DNA of 64,000 bases from Casimicrobium huifangae. Lineage in GTDB: Bacteria > Pseudomonadota > Gammaproteobacteria > Burkholderiales > Casimicrobiaceae. Each line of letters starts with the position of its first letter. Within the stretch, counting starts at the first letter, position 1. Below are positions 8,358-17,152 of this stretch, one piece after another. The notes beneath the pieces were generated by a model. That model saw only the letters and a list, made by a program, of their open reading frames with translations. It ran no database searches and was not told the origin of the DNA. The stretch lies in the NCBI RefSeq assembly GCF_009746125.1, contig NZ_CP041352.1:1844436-1908435 (forward strand). The letters run 5' to 3'. Position numbers and translations under genes: made by a program.

Positions 8358-9301
8358 TGCGGCTTCGACTCGACAGGCAATGAGACACGCAGCCGCGGAC
8401 CCGGCGAGCGGGCTGACTGCACCACCAGCCCGTTGCCTTCCAGCATCCGAGTTGCACGTTGCATGGCAGCGGCGTCGTACGCTTCAGCCAGAACGAGTAC
8501 CCAAGCACCGCCGGCATAGGTGGCGCTCTGCAAGTGTGGCAGCAGGTCGGGCGCGGAGATGCTGATGCGGTCCAGCAGTGCTCCGGGCGCTGGCGCTGTC
8601 GAGGCAGCGGCCGGCAGCGGCGCTGGCGCTGGCAGCGACGCATAGCGCCATGCGCTGAGACCGGCACAAACCAGTGCCGCCGCGAGCGCCCAGCGCAACG
8701 TGCGGTCGAGTGCCGTGGTGACCGGCCGGACGCGGGCGCGAGGGGGCGCCACCAGTGGTACGGACGTTGTGACGGGCCAATTGCCATCACGCAATGAAAC
8801 GCCGCTGGCGGCCGACCACAAGGCCAGCCGGTCATCGGGCAGCGCGTCGCTGTCGCGATCAATCAGTACGATGTCTGTCACCACTTGGCAGCCACGCGCG
8901 GCGAGCATGGCTGCCACTTCGGTTGGCAGCGCTTGTCCCGCGTCATTGGGTTCGACCACCACCGCCCCCATTTCGCCGACCAGATAGCCAGCGGGCGCCC
9001 CGACCCAGTACAACCGACCGGGCTGCACGGCACCTGGTAAATCGGTGGCGAGCGGTTTGTTGTTTGTGTCGCTACCACTGCTGCACCACGCCACCATCGC
9101 ATGGCCCGATGAGGTGGTCGGCCCAGGCGCTGGCGTCGCGGCAATCCGCAGATCAGCGCCACTGACACTCAGGTCCCGGCGCAGGGCGAGTGCCGCGGCT
9201 TGCAGGCGCTCGCTGGCACTGAGTCCGGCAAAGCCGGGGATCGCCAGGCGTGCCAGACCAAGCTGCGGCGGGACGATCACGACGGCGGCGGGGTCAGGCA
9301 T
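8354..9301 (-). CDS. gspL: type II secretion system protein L
   Basis: The 315-residue protein has a cytoplasmic actin-like domain (about 1-205), one membrane helix near 215-233 (TLRWALAAALVCAGLSAWRY), and a periplasmic ferredoxin-like domain (about 255-315, LLPHLQSATYAGGAWVLVLA). GspL recruits the secretion ATPase GspE to the inner membrane and pairs with GspM. The ATG at 9301 is preferred over the in-frame TTG at 9307; either overlaps the end of gspK by a few bases. The cytoplasmic half is short and poor in recognisable motifs, as is usual, so the call leans on gene order. Confidence 0.8.
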   Translation of the reverse strand: MPDPAAVVIVPPQLGLARLAIPGFAGLSASERLQAAALALRRDLSVSGADLRIAATPAPGPTTSSGHAMVAWCSSGSDTNNKPLATDLPGAVQPGRLYWVGAPAGYLVGEMGAVVVEPNDAGQALPTEVAAMLAARGCQVVTDIVLIDRDSDALPDDRLALWSAASGVSLRDGNWPVTTSVPLVAPPRARVRPVTTALDRTLRWALAAALVCAGLSAWRYASLPAPAPLPAAASTAPAPGALLDRISISAPDLLPHLQSATYAGGAWVLVLAEAYDAAAMQRATRMLEGNGLVVQSARSPGPRLRVSLPVESKPQ

Positions 9302-10205
9302 TGGCAATCAGACGTGAAATCACGATCGGGCGAGCGTTGGGCGGACGGGCAATCTGCAACTGTACGCGATGCGCCGCGCGCTCGAACCGGATCGTCGCGT
9401 CCACGGCAAAGTATTGGGTGTTGGCACTGAACATACTGTCCGGCAGCGGCTGCCCGATGGCGGCGGCCAGATCGCCAGCGCTGGCAAACGGCTGCTGTGC
9501 GCGTCGGGCGATGGCGCGATCAAGCGTTTCGCGCGTGGCGCCAGGAAACGCGGCGGCGATCAGGGCAGGCGCCGCCGTGTTGGCGTTGATGGGGGTTGCC
9601 TCGGGCAATACGGTGACCGCGGCCATCAGCGCGCTGACGTGTGCCTCAGTGATACCCGGCACGTCGAGCAGGTCGGCAAAGCGCCGGAGCGGGGCATTGC
9701 GCAGATTGCGGCCGTAGCGCTGGCGCTCGCTTTGGCCGTCGTCGCTGATCTCATCGCGATCAATGCTGTCAGCCAGCACATCAACCAGCCCGACTGGCAC
9801 TCCTGCCTGCGCAAACAGGGTCCGCGCGAGTGCAATGTTGGGCGCACTGCGGACCCCGCGCGGCGCCACGCTGTTGAGATTGAATCGGGCCTGCAGGTCA
9901 GTGATGCGGCCCTCGATGCTGCCGCCCTCCACCGGTGTTGCCGGCAGTGGGGTGGCCCACAGTTCGCCGTAGTGATCGACCGGACCGAGGCGGGCGTCGG
10001 CCGCGAGCACTGTCAGTGCCCACGCCGCTGACGCATCGGCCAGCGTGTAACTCGCCTGAGTGTCGCGCGCACGGTACTCGCGCTCCAGCCAGCCGGAGAG
10101 CGGCACGATCATTTGTACGGCAACCGCTGCGCCGAGTGCTGTGAGCAGCATGGCCACGACGAGCGCCGCGCCACGCGTAGATCGGTGGGTTCTGGTGACG
10201 ATCAT
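9294..10205 (-). CDS. gspK: type II secretion minor pseudopilin K
   Basis: This 303-residue protein has a prepilin-like start (STRGAALVVAMLLTALGAAV, residues 9-28) and the large helical insertion domain typical of GspK, which contains a helix-hairpin-helix like stretch (LLDVPGITEAHVSALMAAV and ASAGDLAAAIGQPL). GspK sits at the tip of the pseudopilus with GspI and GspJ and is thought to control its length. The usual pseudopilin Glu at +5 is absent, which is a known feature of GspK. It overlaps gspJ and gspL by a few bases, so translation is coupled. Confidence 0.9.
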   Translation of the reverse strand: MIVTRTHRSTRGAALVVAMLLTALGAAVAVQMIVPLSGWLEREYRARDTQASYTLADASAAWALTVLAADARLGPVDHYGELWATPLPATPVEGGSIEGRITDLQARFNLNSVAPRGVRSAPNIALARTLFAQAGVPVGLVDVLADSIDRDEISDDGQSERQRYGRNLRNAPLRRFADLLDVPGITEAHVSALMAAVTVLPEATPINANTAAPALIAAAFPGATRETLDRAIARRAQQPFASAGDLAAAIGQPLPDSMFSANTQYFAVDATIRFERAAHRVQLQIARPPNARPIVISRLIANA

Positions 10206-10768
10206 CGCAATGCCAGCAACCGTTCCACGGTCGCACCGGTACCGGGCACGGCCAGCACAACGCGCAGCGCACGCGGGTACTCGCCGGAGGTGGCGTCGAA
10301 CCGTATGCCGTCCGCGCTATAGGCGAAGCTGACGGTGAGGGCGTCGGCCATCGGCGTGCGATTGGTCACGGCGCCGGTCGCTTCGCGCCAGACGCGGGTG
10401 CTGACACCTGGAAGACCCCCGTTGGCGCTGTCAACGCCAGTGACGCGATAGCGCACCGTTGTCATTGCCGGGCCGCCATCGGCGGCGGGTTGCAGCAACG
10501 ACATGCCGCTCTCGCTGCCGCTGAATTCGCTGAGCGATGCCCGCCGCAGGTCGGCCTCAAGGGTCACAAAAAAGTCGTCGAATTGTTGCCATTGCGTGGC
10601 GTCGGCCTGCACCTGGTCGCGCGAGGATTGCAGCGCGTCAATCGCCCGCCAGCCAGTCAGCGTCATCAGCGACGCGATCGCCAGCGCGATGAGGATTTCG
10701 ACCAGCGTCATGCCGCGCGAGGCGAGGCGAAAGGTAACTGATGGTGTCGCCAGGGGAGCAGCCATCAT
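10202..10768 (-). CDS. gspJ: type II secretion minor pseudopilin J
   Basis: The 188-residue prepilin has a type III signal: a leader ending in SRG, then MTLVEILIALAIASLMTLTG (Glu at +5), the peptidase cleavage site lying between Gly and Met. The C-terminal globular part includes FFVTLEADLRRA, a GspJ hallmark, and VRYRVTG strands. It forms the pseudopilus tip complex with GspI and GspK. Two ATGs (10768 and 10765) are possible starts. The stop overlaps the gspK start. Confidence 0.9.
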   Translation of the reverse strand: MMAAPLATPSVTFRLASRGMTLVEILIALAIASLMTLTGWRAIDALQSSRDQVQADATQWQQFDDFFVTLEADLRRASLSEFSGSESGMSLLQPAADGGPAMTTVRYRVTGVDSANGGLPGVSTRVWREATGAVTNRTPMADALTVSFAYSADGIRFDATSGEYPRALRVVLAVPGTGATVERLLALR

Positions 10769-10771
10769 GCG

Positions 10772-11167
10772 CTACTGCCGCGATGAAAAACCAACTGCCT
10801 GGGCCAGCACTTGCATGCCACCCTGCGCATCGCTCTGTGCGCGTGCTACCGACACCTCGACGCGGGAGAACAGTGGGCTTGGCGTCGCTGACACTTTGGC
10901 CACCGCGACGAAAACGACGCCGCCCTGTTGCACTTGCCGGGTCAGGGTACTACCCGCCGCAGCCTGCTGCGACTGCAGGCGAATCTCTGCCAGCGTGTTG
11001 TGCGCCACCCAGCGGGCCAGCGTGCGGTCGCGCAGGATGCCCTGATCAGTGGTCGCCACCAGCGCGGCGCGGGAAGCGGCAATCAGTCCGGTGGCGAGAA
11101 TGGTTGTTGCAACGAGAACCTCAATCAGGCTGAAACCGGACCTGGCGCCTGATCGGCCTGCGCTCAC
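10772..11167 (-). CDS. gspI: type II secretion minor pseudopilin I
   Basis: The 131-residue prepilin has a short leader (MSAGRSGARSG) cleaved before FSLIEVLVATTILATGLIAA, with Glu at +5. The WVAHNTLAEIRLQ stretch (about 62-74) is characteristic of GspI. It starts with GTG at 11167, overlapping the gspG stop by four bases. The gene directly follows gspG; the gspH that normally lies between them is not here. GspI nucleates the pseudopilus tip complex. Confidence 0.9.
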   Translation of the reverse strand: MSAGRSGARSGFSLIEVLVATTILATGLIAASRAALVATTDQGILRDRTLARWVAHNTLAEIRLQSQQAAAGSTLTRQVQQGGVVFVAVAKVSATPSPLFSRVEVSVARAQSDAQGGMQVLAQAVGFSSRQ

Positions 11168-11622
11168 AGATTCCAGGAGCCGATGTCGGCGTTCTCGCCA
11201 TCGCCGCCCGCCTTGCCGTCGGCGCCGTAGCTGAAGACGTCAATTTCGCCGTGCAGGCCAGGATTGGAGAGCTGGTAGGGGTTGCCCCAGGGATCGTTAG
11301 GCAGGCGGGCAATATAGCCACCGCTGCGCCAGTTGTTGGGCTGGGGGGCGGCGAGCGGCTTCTCGACCAGCGCCTTCAGGCCCTGTTCGCTAGTTGGAAA
11401 GCGGCCGTTGTCGAGCTTGTACATCGTGAGCGACTGCACCAGCGTGGCCACGTCCTGCTTCGCCGCTGATGCCTTGGCGTCATGCAGGCGCCCGATCACA
11501 TTGGGTGCGATGATCGCGGCCAGGATGCCGATGATCACCACGGCGATCATCAACTCAATCAGCGTGAAACCGGTCGCCAGATGGCGGCGAACGGCGAGGG
11601 GATGCGTGCGGTGCTCAAACAT
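11164..11622 (-). CDS. gspG: type II secretion major pseudopilin G
   Basis: This is the major subunit of the pseudopilus. The prepilin site is TG/FTLIELMIAVVIIGILAAII, followed by the conserved helix and the C-terminal calcium-binding loop region (NDPWGNPYQL, then FSYGADGKAGGDGENADIG). With the ATG at 11622 the protein is 152 residues with an 18-residue leader. An upstream in-frame GTG (11652) would add ten residues. A TATAAT hexamer ends seven bases before this ATG, so the transcript may be almost leaderless. It is the first gene of the gspG-I-J-K-L-M-N operon in this window. Confidence 0.92.
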   Translation of the reverse strand: MFEHRTHPLAVRRHLATGFTLIELMIAVVIIGILAAIIAPNVIGRLHDAKASAAKQDVATLVQSLTMYKLDNGRFPTSEQGLKALVEKPLAAPQPNNWRSGGYIARLPNDPWGNPYQLSNPGLHGEIDVFSYGADGKAGGDGENADIGSWNL

Positions 11623-11629
11623 GGGCAGA

Positions 11630-11635
11630 ATTATA
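11630..11635 (-). promoter_or_regulatory. TATAAT hexamer upstream of gspG
   Basis: On the minus strand a perfect TATAAT lies seven bases before the preferred gspG ATG. No good -35 hexamer is seen at the normal distance. If it is used, transcription starts at or next to the start codon. If translation starts at the GTG at 11652, the hexamer is inside the coding region and means nothing. Confidence 0.3.
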
Positions 11636-11741
11636 GGTTTGGCCTTGTCCACGGACCGGGCGTCCCTCGGGTTCGTTCCGGCCTTTCCGCCGCGCCTTAC
11701 GATTTTCTTTGCATCATCGCTTTTCTGTCACGCCAACTCCA

Positions 11742-12773
11742 ATGAAGAAAATACTAGCCTTGCTGCTGTTGGCGGCGTTGTGCGCGGGCACTGCCTGGTA
11801 CGCGCTGCCGCTATGGCCGGCAACCATTCCGGCTGGCGGACTCAATCTGAGCGTGCGGCAAGGCAGCAGTTTGGCCCGGCTTGCCAACGACCTGCAGCGG
11901 CAGGAGGTGGCGCCGGCGTTCGTCGTACAGGCGGTCGCGCGCATTCGCGGTAGCGCACGCAAGTTGCGCGCCGGCGAATATCTGTTTGAATCGCCGCAGA
12001 CGGTTGCAGATATCCTGTCGGCCATCGAGGCTGGCAACGCGAAACAACTCGCGGTGACCGTGGTGGAAGGCTCGCGACTGAGCGACGTTTACGCGCTGCT
12101 TGCTGGTGCGCCAGCGCAACCGGGCGTCGCTACCTTTGCGGCGGGTACGCTGCCGGCCCGGAGTGCGCTGCGGGAGGCGCTGGCCAGCGACGCGATAAGT
12201 GCTGGGGCATCCGCGACTGCGCCCTTCGATTCGCTGCTGGAAGGATACTTCTTCCCTGACACCTATTTCGTCGCACCGGGCAGCTCGGCAACGGCACTGC
12301 TCCGATTGATGCACAAACGCATGCGCGAGGAGTTGGCGCGCGCATGGGAGCAGCGTTCGCCCGATACGCCGTTGAAGACGCCATACGAAGCGCTGATCCT
12401 GGCGTCGATCATCGAGAAGGAAACCGGCCGTGAGGCAGACCGTCCGCTGGTCGGCTCGGTGTTTGTTAACCGCCTGCGCATTGGCATGCGGTTGCAGACC
12501 GACCCGACGGTGATCTATGGCCTGGGGGACAAGTTTGACGGCAACCTGCGCAAAGTAGATTTGCAGACGGATACGCCGTACAACACCTACACTCGTAACG
12601 GCCTGCCACCGACCCCGATTTCACTGCCGGGGCGGGCGTCGTTGCGGGCGGCCGTGGCGCCGCCGGCCAGCGAGTTTCTTTACTTTGTTGCGCGTGGCGA
12701 CGGCAGCAGCGAGTTTTCGCGTAACCTCGCAGAACATAATCGTGCGGTAGCGAAATACCAGTTGAGTCGCTGA
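11742..12773 (+). CDS. mltG: endolytic murein transglycosylase MltG
   Basis: The enzyme cleaves nascent peptidoglycan glycan strands at the inner membrane and is proposed to terminate chain growth. The 343-residue protein has one N-terminal membrane anchor (residues 1-21), a LysM-like region (about 25-90) and a YceG catalytic domain. The catalytic Glu lies in LILASIIEKETGREADRPLV (about residue 219), followed by VNRLRIGMRLQTDPTVIYG. I chose the ATG at 11742 because the anchor begins there; a frame extension to 11709 adds nothing. It leads the mltG-tmk-holB-pilZ-tatD run, an order common in Betaproteobacteria. Confidence 0.93.
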   Translation: MKKILALLLLAALCAGTAWYALPLWPATIPAGGLNLSVRQGSSLARLANDLQRQEVAPAFVVQAVARIRGSARKLRAGEYLFESPQTVADILSAIEAGNAKQLAVTVVEGSRLSDVYALLAGAPAQPGVATFAAGTLPARSALREALASDAISAGASATAPFDSLLEGYFFPDTYFVAPGSSATALLRLMHKRMREELARAWEQRSPDTPLKTPYEALILASIIEKETGREADRPLVGSVFVNRLRIGMRLQTDPTVIYGLGDKFDGNLRKVDLQTDTPYNTYTRNGLPPTPISLPGRASLRAAVAPPASEFLYFVARGDGSSEFSRNLAEHNRAVAKYQLSR

Positions 12774-12787
12774 GCTTCTGGAAGAAC

Positions 12788-13408
12788 ATGCGCGGCAAAT
12801 TCATCACTTTTGAGGGCATCGACGGGGCAGGCAAAAGCACCCATATCGAATCGGTGCGCGCATTTCTCGCGGCTCGTGGCAAGACGGTTGTGATGACCCG
12901 TGAGCCCGGAGGCACCGAGTTGGGCGAAGCGATACGGGGGCTATTTCTGGACCGCAGCATGAGCCCGGCGAGTGAGGCGCTGCTGGTGTTCGCCGCCCGT
13001 CGCGAGCATCTGGAGCGGGTGGTGTGGCCGGCCCTGGAGCGCGGCGACTGGGTGCTGTGCGACCGCTTCACCGATGCCACCTTTGCTTACCAGGGCGGCG
13101 GCCGCGAAATGGGCTTTGATCGCATCCAGGTGCTGGCCGACTGGGTGCACCCGGGTTTCGCGCCGGATCTGACCTTGCTCTTCGACCTGCCCCCCGACGC
13201 CGCTCATGATCGAGTTGCTCATCGCGGCGAGCTGGACCGTATCGAGTCCGAAGTCAGTGACTTTCACGTCCGGGTGCGTGACGCCTATTTGCGGCGGGCC
13301 GCGGCCGAGCCAGATCGCATCAAGGTGCTGTCGAGTGACCAGTCGAAGGAGACCGTGCGCTCCCGAGTGCTGGCCTGCGCGATGCAGTTGCTGGGCAGCG
13401 CGGAGTAA
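12788..13408 (+). CDS. tmk: thymidylate kinase
   Basis: This enzyme phosphorylates dTMP to dTDP for DNA synthesis. The 206-residue sequence shows the P-loop FEGIDGAGKST (about 9-19), the DR(F/Y) motif in LCDRFTDATFAYQGGGR (about 93-109), and the TREPGGTELGE segment that contacts the nucleotide. A LID region is around AHRGELDRIESE. Length is normal. It lies 14 bases after mltG and two bases before holB. Confidence 0.95.
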   Translation: MRGKFITFEGIDGAGKSTHIESVRAFLAARGKTVVMTREPGGTELGEAIRGLFLDRSMSPASEALLVFAARREHLERVVWPALERGDWVLCDRFTDATFAYQGGGREMGFDRIQVLADWVHPGFAPDLTLLFDLPPDAAHDRVAHRGELDRIESEVSDFHVRVRDAYLRRAAAEPDRIKVLSSDQSKETVRSRVLACAMQLLGSAE

Positions 13409-13410
13409 CG

Positions 13411-14415
13411 GTGCAGTTTTCCGCCTTGCCCTGGCAACGCACCTGGCTGCAGCACGCGCGAGCGCTTGCAGCCGGGCATCACCACGCCTGGCTGATCGTC
13501 GGACGTAGTGGTGACGGCGTCAGCGAAGCTGCAGCGGCGCTTGCCGCGACGCTGTTGTGCCGGGCACCACGTGAAGGTGAGGCCTGTGGCGAGTGCCCAA
13601 GTTGCCGCTGGCTGGCTGGCGACGTGCATCCCGACTTCAAGCGGCTGGTGCCGGACCTTGGTGATGGCGAAACGGTGAAATTGCCGACCATCAAGGTGGA
13701 TGCGGTTCGCGATGCGCTCGACTTCATGCAGCTTTCGGCCAGCGCCGAGCAGGGTCGTGTGTTGCTGGTGGATCCGGCGACCGCGCTGGCGCGCGAGAGT
13801 GCGAACGCATTGCTGAAAGCGCTGGAAGAGCCGCCGCCCAACACCCGCTGGCTGCTGGTGACAGCGCAGCCCGAGCGATTGCTGCCGACCATCCGCAGTC
13901 GGGCGCTGAAGATTGCGCTGCCACGACCTGGCCGGGAGGCGGCGAGCACCTGGCTGCGTGCGCAGGGCGTTGCTGCCGGTGACATTGATGCACTGCTGGC
14001 GCGGACCCGCGGCGCCCCTCTCGACGCACTGTCGTTCTCGCGCTCGGAAAGTGGCGCCGCGATGGCGGACTTCGTGCACGACCTGCTGCGTCCGGGTCAA
14101 CTGCCCACGCTCAAGTGGGGGGCATGGGTGGAGAGCGGCGCCAAGGCCGACCGGCGCGAACGCTTCACGACGATGCTTCGCCTGCTGCTGGACTGGACAT
14201 CCGACTGGTCACGTACGCGCGCGTCGCTGCCGCCGTTGGTGTACCTTGGCCAAGGCCCGGCACTGGCGCGACTGGCGCCGGGATTGCCGGCGGCAGAGGC
14301 ACTCCGTTATCATCGGGCGCTGCTGCGCAAGCTCAATCTGCCTGACACCACCTTGTCGGCGCGCTTGCAACTGGAATCGATACTGCTCGACTACCGGGCA
14401 CTTTTTTCGCGATAG
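13411..14415 (+). CDS. holB: DNA polymerase III subunit delta prime
   Basis: This clamp-loader subunit (334 residues) has an AAA+ fold without a working P-loop, as expected for delta prime. The zinc module cysteines are visible in LLCRAPREGEACGECPSCRW (about 50-69), and the SRC-like motif region is represented by LEEPPPNTRWLLVTAQPERL then IRSRALKI. It starts with GTG at 13411, two bases after tmk. The tmk-holB pair is conserved across proteobacteria. Confidence 0.92.
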   Translation: MQFSALPWQRTWLQHARALAAGHHHAWLIVGRSGDGVSEAAAALAATLLCRAPREGEACGECPSCRWLAGDVHPDFKRLVPDLGDGETVKLPTIKVDAVRDALDFMQLSASAEQGRVLLVDPATALARESANALLKALEEPPPNTRWLLVTAQPERLLPTIRSRALKIALPRPGREAASTWLRAQGVAAGDIDALLARTRGAPLDALSFSRSESGAAMADFVHDLLRPGQLPTLKWGAWVESGAKADRRERFTTMLRLLLDWTSDWSRTRASLPPLVYLGQGPALARLAPGLPAAEALRYHRALLRKLNLPDTTLSARLQLESILLDYRALFSR

Positions 14416-14427
14416 GACGTTGTTGGC

Positions 14428-14844
14428 ATGAGCGACTCTGGCGGACTGGATACCCCAACCGGCATGGGCATGACCGGCACCCAGCGCGGCGCGGCGGCGG
14501 CAGCAATGCGCTCAGGCGTGCTGTCGCTGAACATCCGTGAACGCACGGCGCTCTACGCGGCCTACATCCCGTGGGTGGAGGGCGGAGGCATTTTCATTCC
14601 GACCACGCGTCCCTACAAGCTTGCCGACGAAGTATTCATGTTGCTGACACTGATGGACGATCCGAACCGCATCGCGGTGCAGGGCAAGGTGGTCTGGATT
14701 ACGCCGCCGGGCATTCAGGGCGCGCGCGCGCAGGGCATCGGCGTGCAGTTCACCAAGGACGACACCGGTCGCGCGGCGAAAGGCCGCATCGAGGGCATTC
14801 TTGGCGCGCTGCTGGCCTCGTCGCGGCCCACCCACACGATGTAA
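14428..14844 (+). CDS. pilZ: PilZ-domain protein (type IV pilus PilZ type)
   Basis: The 138-residue protein has a PilZ domain: NIRERTALYAAYIPWVEGGG, then FIPTTRPYKLADEVFMLLTL, and GKVVWITPPG near the end. The RxxxR and DxSxxG motifs that bind cyclic-di-GMP are not present, which matches the founding PilZ of type IV pilus biogenesis rather than the receptor class. That PilZ acts through FimX and PilB to allow pilus assembly and twitching. The holB-pilZ-tatD order is the usual one in Betaproteobacteria. Confidence 0.88.
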   Translation: MSDSGGLDTPTGMGMTGTQRGAAAAAMRSGVLSLNIRERTALYAAYIPWVEGGGIFIPTTRPYKLADEVFMLLTLMDDPNRIAVQGKVVWITPPGIQGARAQGIGVQFTKDDTGRAAKGRIEGILGALLASSRPTHTM

Positions 14845-14912
14845 CGCCTGCCGCCGATAATCTGGTCACTGCGTCGCCCCCGGCGACGACTTTCATACGC
14901 TGCTGTCTGTCC

Positions 14913-15680
14913 GTGTTTGTCGATTCCCACTGCCACATCAATTTCTCCGACTTTGACGGCGAGTCCGACGCGCTTGTTGCGCGCATGGCCGCCGCCAATG
15001 TGACGCACGCAATGTGCATCAGCGTGACCTATCCGGAGTGGCCCTCAGTGGTGGCATTGGCAGAGCGATATGCCAATATTTACGCAACGGCGGGCGTGCA
15101 CCCGGACTATGAAGACATCGAAGAGCCTACCGTTGCCAGCTTGCTTGAACGCGCGCGGCATCCGAAAGTGCAGGCAATCGGTGAAACCGGCCTCGACTAT
15201 TACCGGCTGCAGGGCGATCTCGAATGGCAGCGCGAGCGCTTTCGCACGCACATCCGTGCCGCCCGGGAATGTGGCAAACCGCTGGTCATTCATACCCGCA
15301 GCGCGTCTGACGATACCCTGCGTCTGATGCGTGAAGAAAGGGCGGCAGAGGTTGGTGGCGTGATGCACTGCTTCACTGAAACCTGGGAGGTGGCCAGCGC
15401 TGCGCTCGACCTCGGGTTTCACATCTCGTTTTCCGGTATCGTCAGCTTCAAGAGTGCGGCAGACCTGCGTGACGTGGCGAAGCGGGTGCCGCTGGAGCGC
15501 ATGCTGATCGAGACCGACGCCCCCTATCTGGCGCCTGTGCCTTTCCGCGGCAAACGCAACGAGCCCTCCTATGTGCCGCATGTAGCGGCCGCCATTGCTG
15601 CGGTCCGCGAAACCGATGCAGAAACCATCGGCCGTGCGACCAGTCAAAATTTCTTTTCCTTGTTTCGGGTAGACCCATGA
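14913..15680 (+). CDS. TatD-family metal-dependent hydrolase
   Basis: This amidohydrolase-fold deoxyribonuclease or related metallohydrolase has 255 residues. Metal-binding motifs are DSHCHINF (residues 4-11), GVHPDY, IGETGLDYY (Glu ligand), a VIHTRSA His, MHCFTE, and a terminal ETDAPYLAPVP Asp. I start at the GTG at 14913, which puts the DSHCH motif at the very N-terminus as in all TatD proteins; the frame is open upstream into pilZ but that part has no homology. The stop overlaps the start of the ankyrin gene. Confidence 0.9.
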   Translation: MFVDSHCHINFSDFDGESDALVARMAAANVTHAMCISVTYPEWPSVVALAERYANIYATAGVHPDYEDIEEPTVASLLERARHPKVQAIGETGLDYYRLQGDLEWQRERFRTHIRAARECGKPLVIHTRSASDDTLRLMREERAAEVGGVMHCFTETWEVASAALDLGFHISFSGIVSFKSAADLRDVAKRVPLERMLIETDAPYLAPVPFRGKRNEPSYVPHVAAAIAAVRETDAETIGRATSQNFFSLFRVDP

Positions 15681-16306
15681 AACGATCCATCGCTGCTTCG
15701 CTTGTTGCCGCGCTTCTGCCAATGCCGACGCTATTGGCACAAACCGCTGCCGACCTGTTTCAGATGATCGAACTGGATCGACCAGCGGCTGTGCGCACGG
15801 CACTGCTGCGTGGCTCCAAGGTGGATGCGGTCGATGAACGGGGCGATCACGCGCTGCTGGTAGCGGCACGCACTGGCCAGCAGGAAGTCGTACAGGTACT
15901 GGTGGATGCCGGTGCCAAAGTCAACCAGCGCAACAAGTGGGGCGATTCGGCGCTGATGGTCGCAGCGCTGAACGGTCACGAGAAGACGGTTCGCTATCTT
16001 CGGCAAAAGGGTGGCGACATCAACAACACGGGCTGGTCAGCCCTTCACTATGCCGCTGTGAATGGCCATGCCAATGTCGTTCGCTACCTGCTCGATCAGG
16101 GTGCAAATCCGCTGGCGACATCGCCCAATGGCGTGACGCCGCTGATGATGGCAGCCCGGGAGAACAAGACTGAAGTGCTGAAGGTGCTGCTTGAGTACGG
16201 CGCTGATCCAGCACAAAAGAATGACAAGGGAGAAACCGCCTATGACTGGGCGGTGCGCGAAGAGCACAAATCAGCCATTGAGATGCTGAAGAAACTTCGC
16301 CAGTGA
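15677..16306 (+). CDS. exported ankyrin-repeat protein
   Basis: The 209-residue protein has a signal peptide (1-21, cleavage after TLLAQ) and five or so ankyrin repeats (about 35-200). Clear units are GDHALLVAARTGQQEVVQVL, GDSALMVAALNGHEKTVRYL and GWSALHYAAVNGHANVVRYL. Ankyrin proteins of this kind are probably periplasmic and bind other proteins; no enzymatic motif is present. Its start overlaps the tatD stop (ATGA), so it belongs to the same transcript. Function unknown. Confidence 0.85.
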   Translation: MKRSIAASLVAALLPMPTLLAQTAADLFQMIELDRPAAVRTALLRGSKVDAVDERGDHALLVAARTGQQEVVQVLVDAGAKVNQRNKWGDSALMVAALNGHEKTVRYLRQKGGDINNTGWSALHYAAVNGHANVVRYLLDQGANPLATSPNGVTPLMMAARENKTEVLKVLLEYGADPAQKNDKGETAYDWAVREEHKSAIEMLKKLRQ

Positions 16307-16332
16307 CAAGCCGTTGATGCGGCCCTTGGCAG

Positions 16333-17040
16333 TTAAAAATCGGTAGCGGCTTTACCAACGACCCGCGTCTTCGGCGCATCGGCGACAGACGTGGCAATAG
16401 AAGCGGTAGTCGCCGACGGCGCGGCAGCCTCCGCAGACGGCACCACGAGGCTCAAGTCCGGAAGGCCACCGACGATGCGGCGGGCGCCGTTGAAGGCTTT
16501 TTGCCAGTATTTCTGATCGAGGCTGACCACTTCAACCGCACCGCCACGGCTCGGCGCGTGAATGAAGCGGTTGTCGCCAAGATACAGGCCCACGTGCGAA
16601 AACTGGAAGCGACGGGTGTTGAAGAACACCAGGTCGCCGGGCTGCAATTTGTCGATGGCCACCGTCTCGCCGACGCGTGCCTGCTCGCGTGCAGTACGCG
16701 GCAGTGCGATACCGGTCGCCTGCTGGAATACGTAGCGAATCAGACCGCTGCAGTCGAGCCCCTGCTCGGGCGTGTTACCGCCAAATTTGTAGTTGACCCC
16801 AATCAGCGACAGCGCATAGCTGGTGATGTCGGAGGCGGCGTCGCGCGCCTTGCCGCCGAAGTCGCGCAGCGTCTTTTCTGCACGCACCAGCGCGGTGTCA
16901 ACTTTGGCAGACGCATCATCGGCATGGCTGGCAACGACTGGCAGCGCCAGCAATGCGATCAGTGCTGTGCGAACGACAATTTTCCGCGCGTCAGGCTTGG
17001 GATTGACCGCTGCGCGGTGACATTGAGGCGTAACAGGCAT
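16333..17040 (-). CDS. NlpC/P60 (C40) cell-wall hydrolase
   Basis: The 235-residue exported peptidase probably cuts between D-Glu and diaminopimelate in peptidoglycan stem peptides. The signal region is residues 12-41. The catalytic Cys is in GLDCSGLIRYVFQQATG (about 99-115), the His in FSHVGLYLGDNRFIHAP, and the third polar residue is the second His in the latter. The domain starts with GVNYKFGGNTPEQ. A low-complexity Ala/Thr tail follows the catalytic domain. It stands alone, convergent with the ankyrin gene and divergent from dapA. Confidence 0.88.
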   Translation of the reverse strand: MPVTPQCHRAAVNPKPDARKIVVRTALIALLALPVVASHADDASAKVDTALVRAEKTLRDFGGKARDAASDITSYALSLIGVNYKFGGNTPEQGLDCSGLIRYVFQQATGIALPRTAREQARVGETVAIDKLQPGDLVFFNTRRFQFSHVGLYLGDNRFIHAPSRGGAVEVVSLDQKYWQKAFNGARRIVGGLPDLSLVVPSAEAAAPSATTASIATSVADAPKTRVVGKAATDF

Positions 17041-17103
17041 GAGGGGATTTTAGCCCAGTCTGCCTGCAGGGAAAATGGCCCCCAAAGGCGGTGGCTGGCA
17101 CTG

Positions 17104-17124
17104 AGCTAACATTCAGGGTTAGCT
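17104..17124. promoter_or_regulatory. inverted repeat upstream of dapA
   Basis: AGCTAAC and GTTAGCT form perfect 7-base arms around a 7-base loop, 28 bases before the dapA start. It could be an operator or a leader hairpin. I see no regulator nearby to assign. Confidence 0.3.
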
Positions 17125-17152
17125 TACGCATTCAAATTCACCGATTCCACAC

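Noticed and set aside
7957-8862. Upstream extension of the gspN frame over gspM and gspL
   Set aside because: The extension is out of frame with two supported genes; the GspN membrane anchor starts at 7956.
14571-14912. Upstream extension of the tatD frame into pilZ
   Set aside because: The TatD metal motif must sit at the N-terminus, which fixes the GTG at 14913; the extension reads pilZ in the wrong frame.
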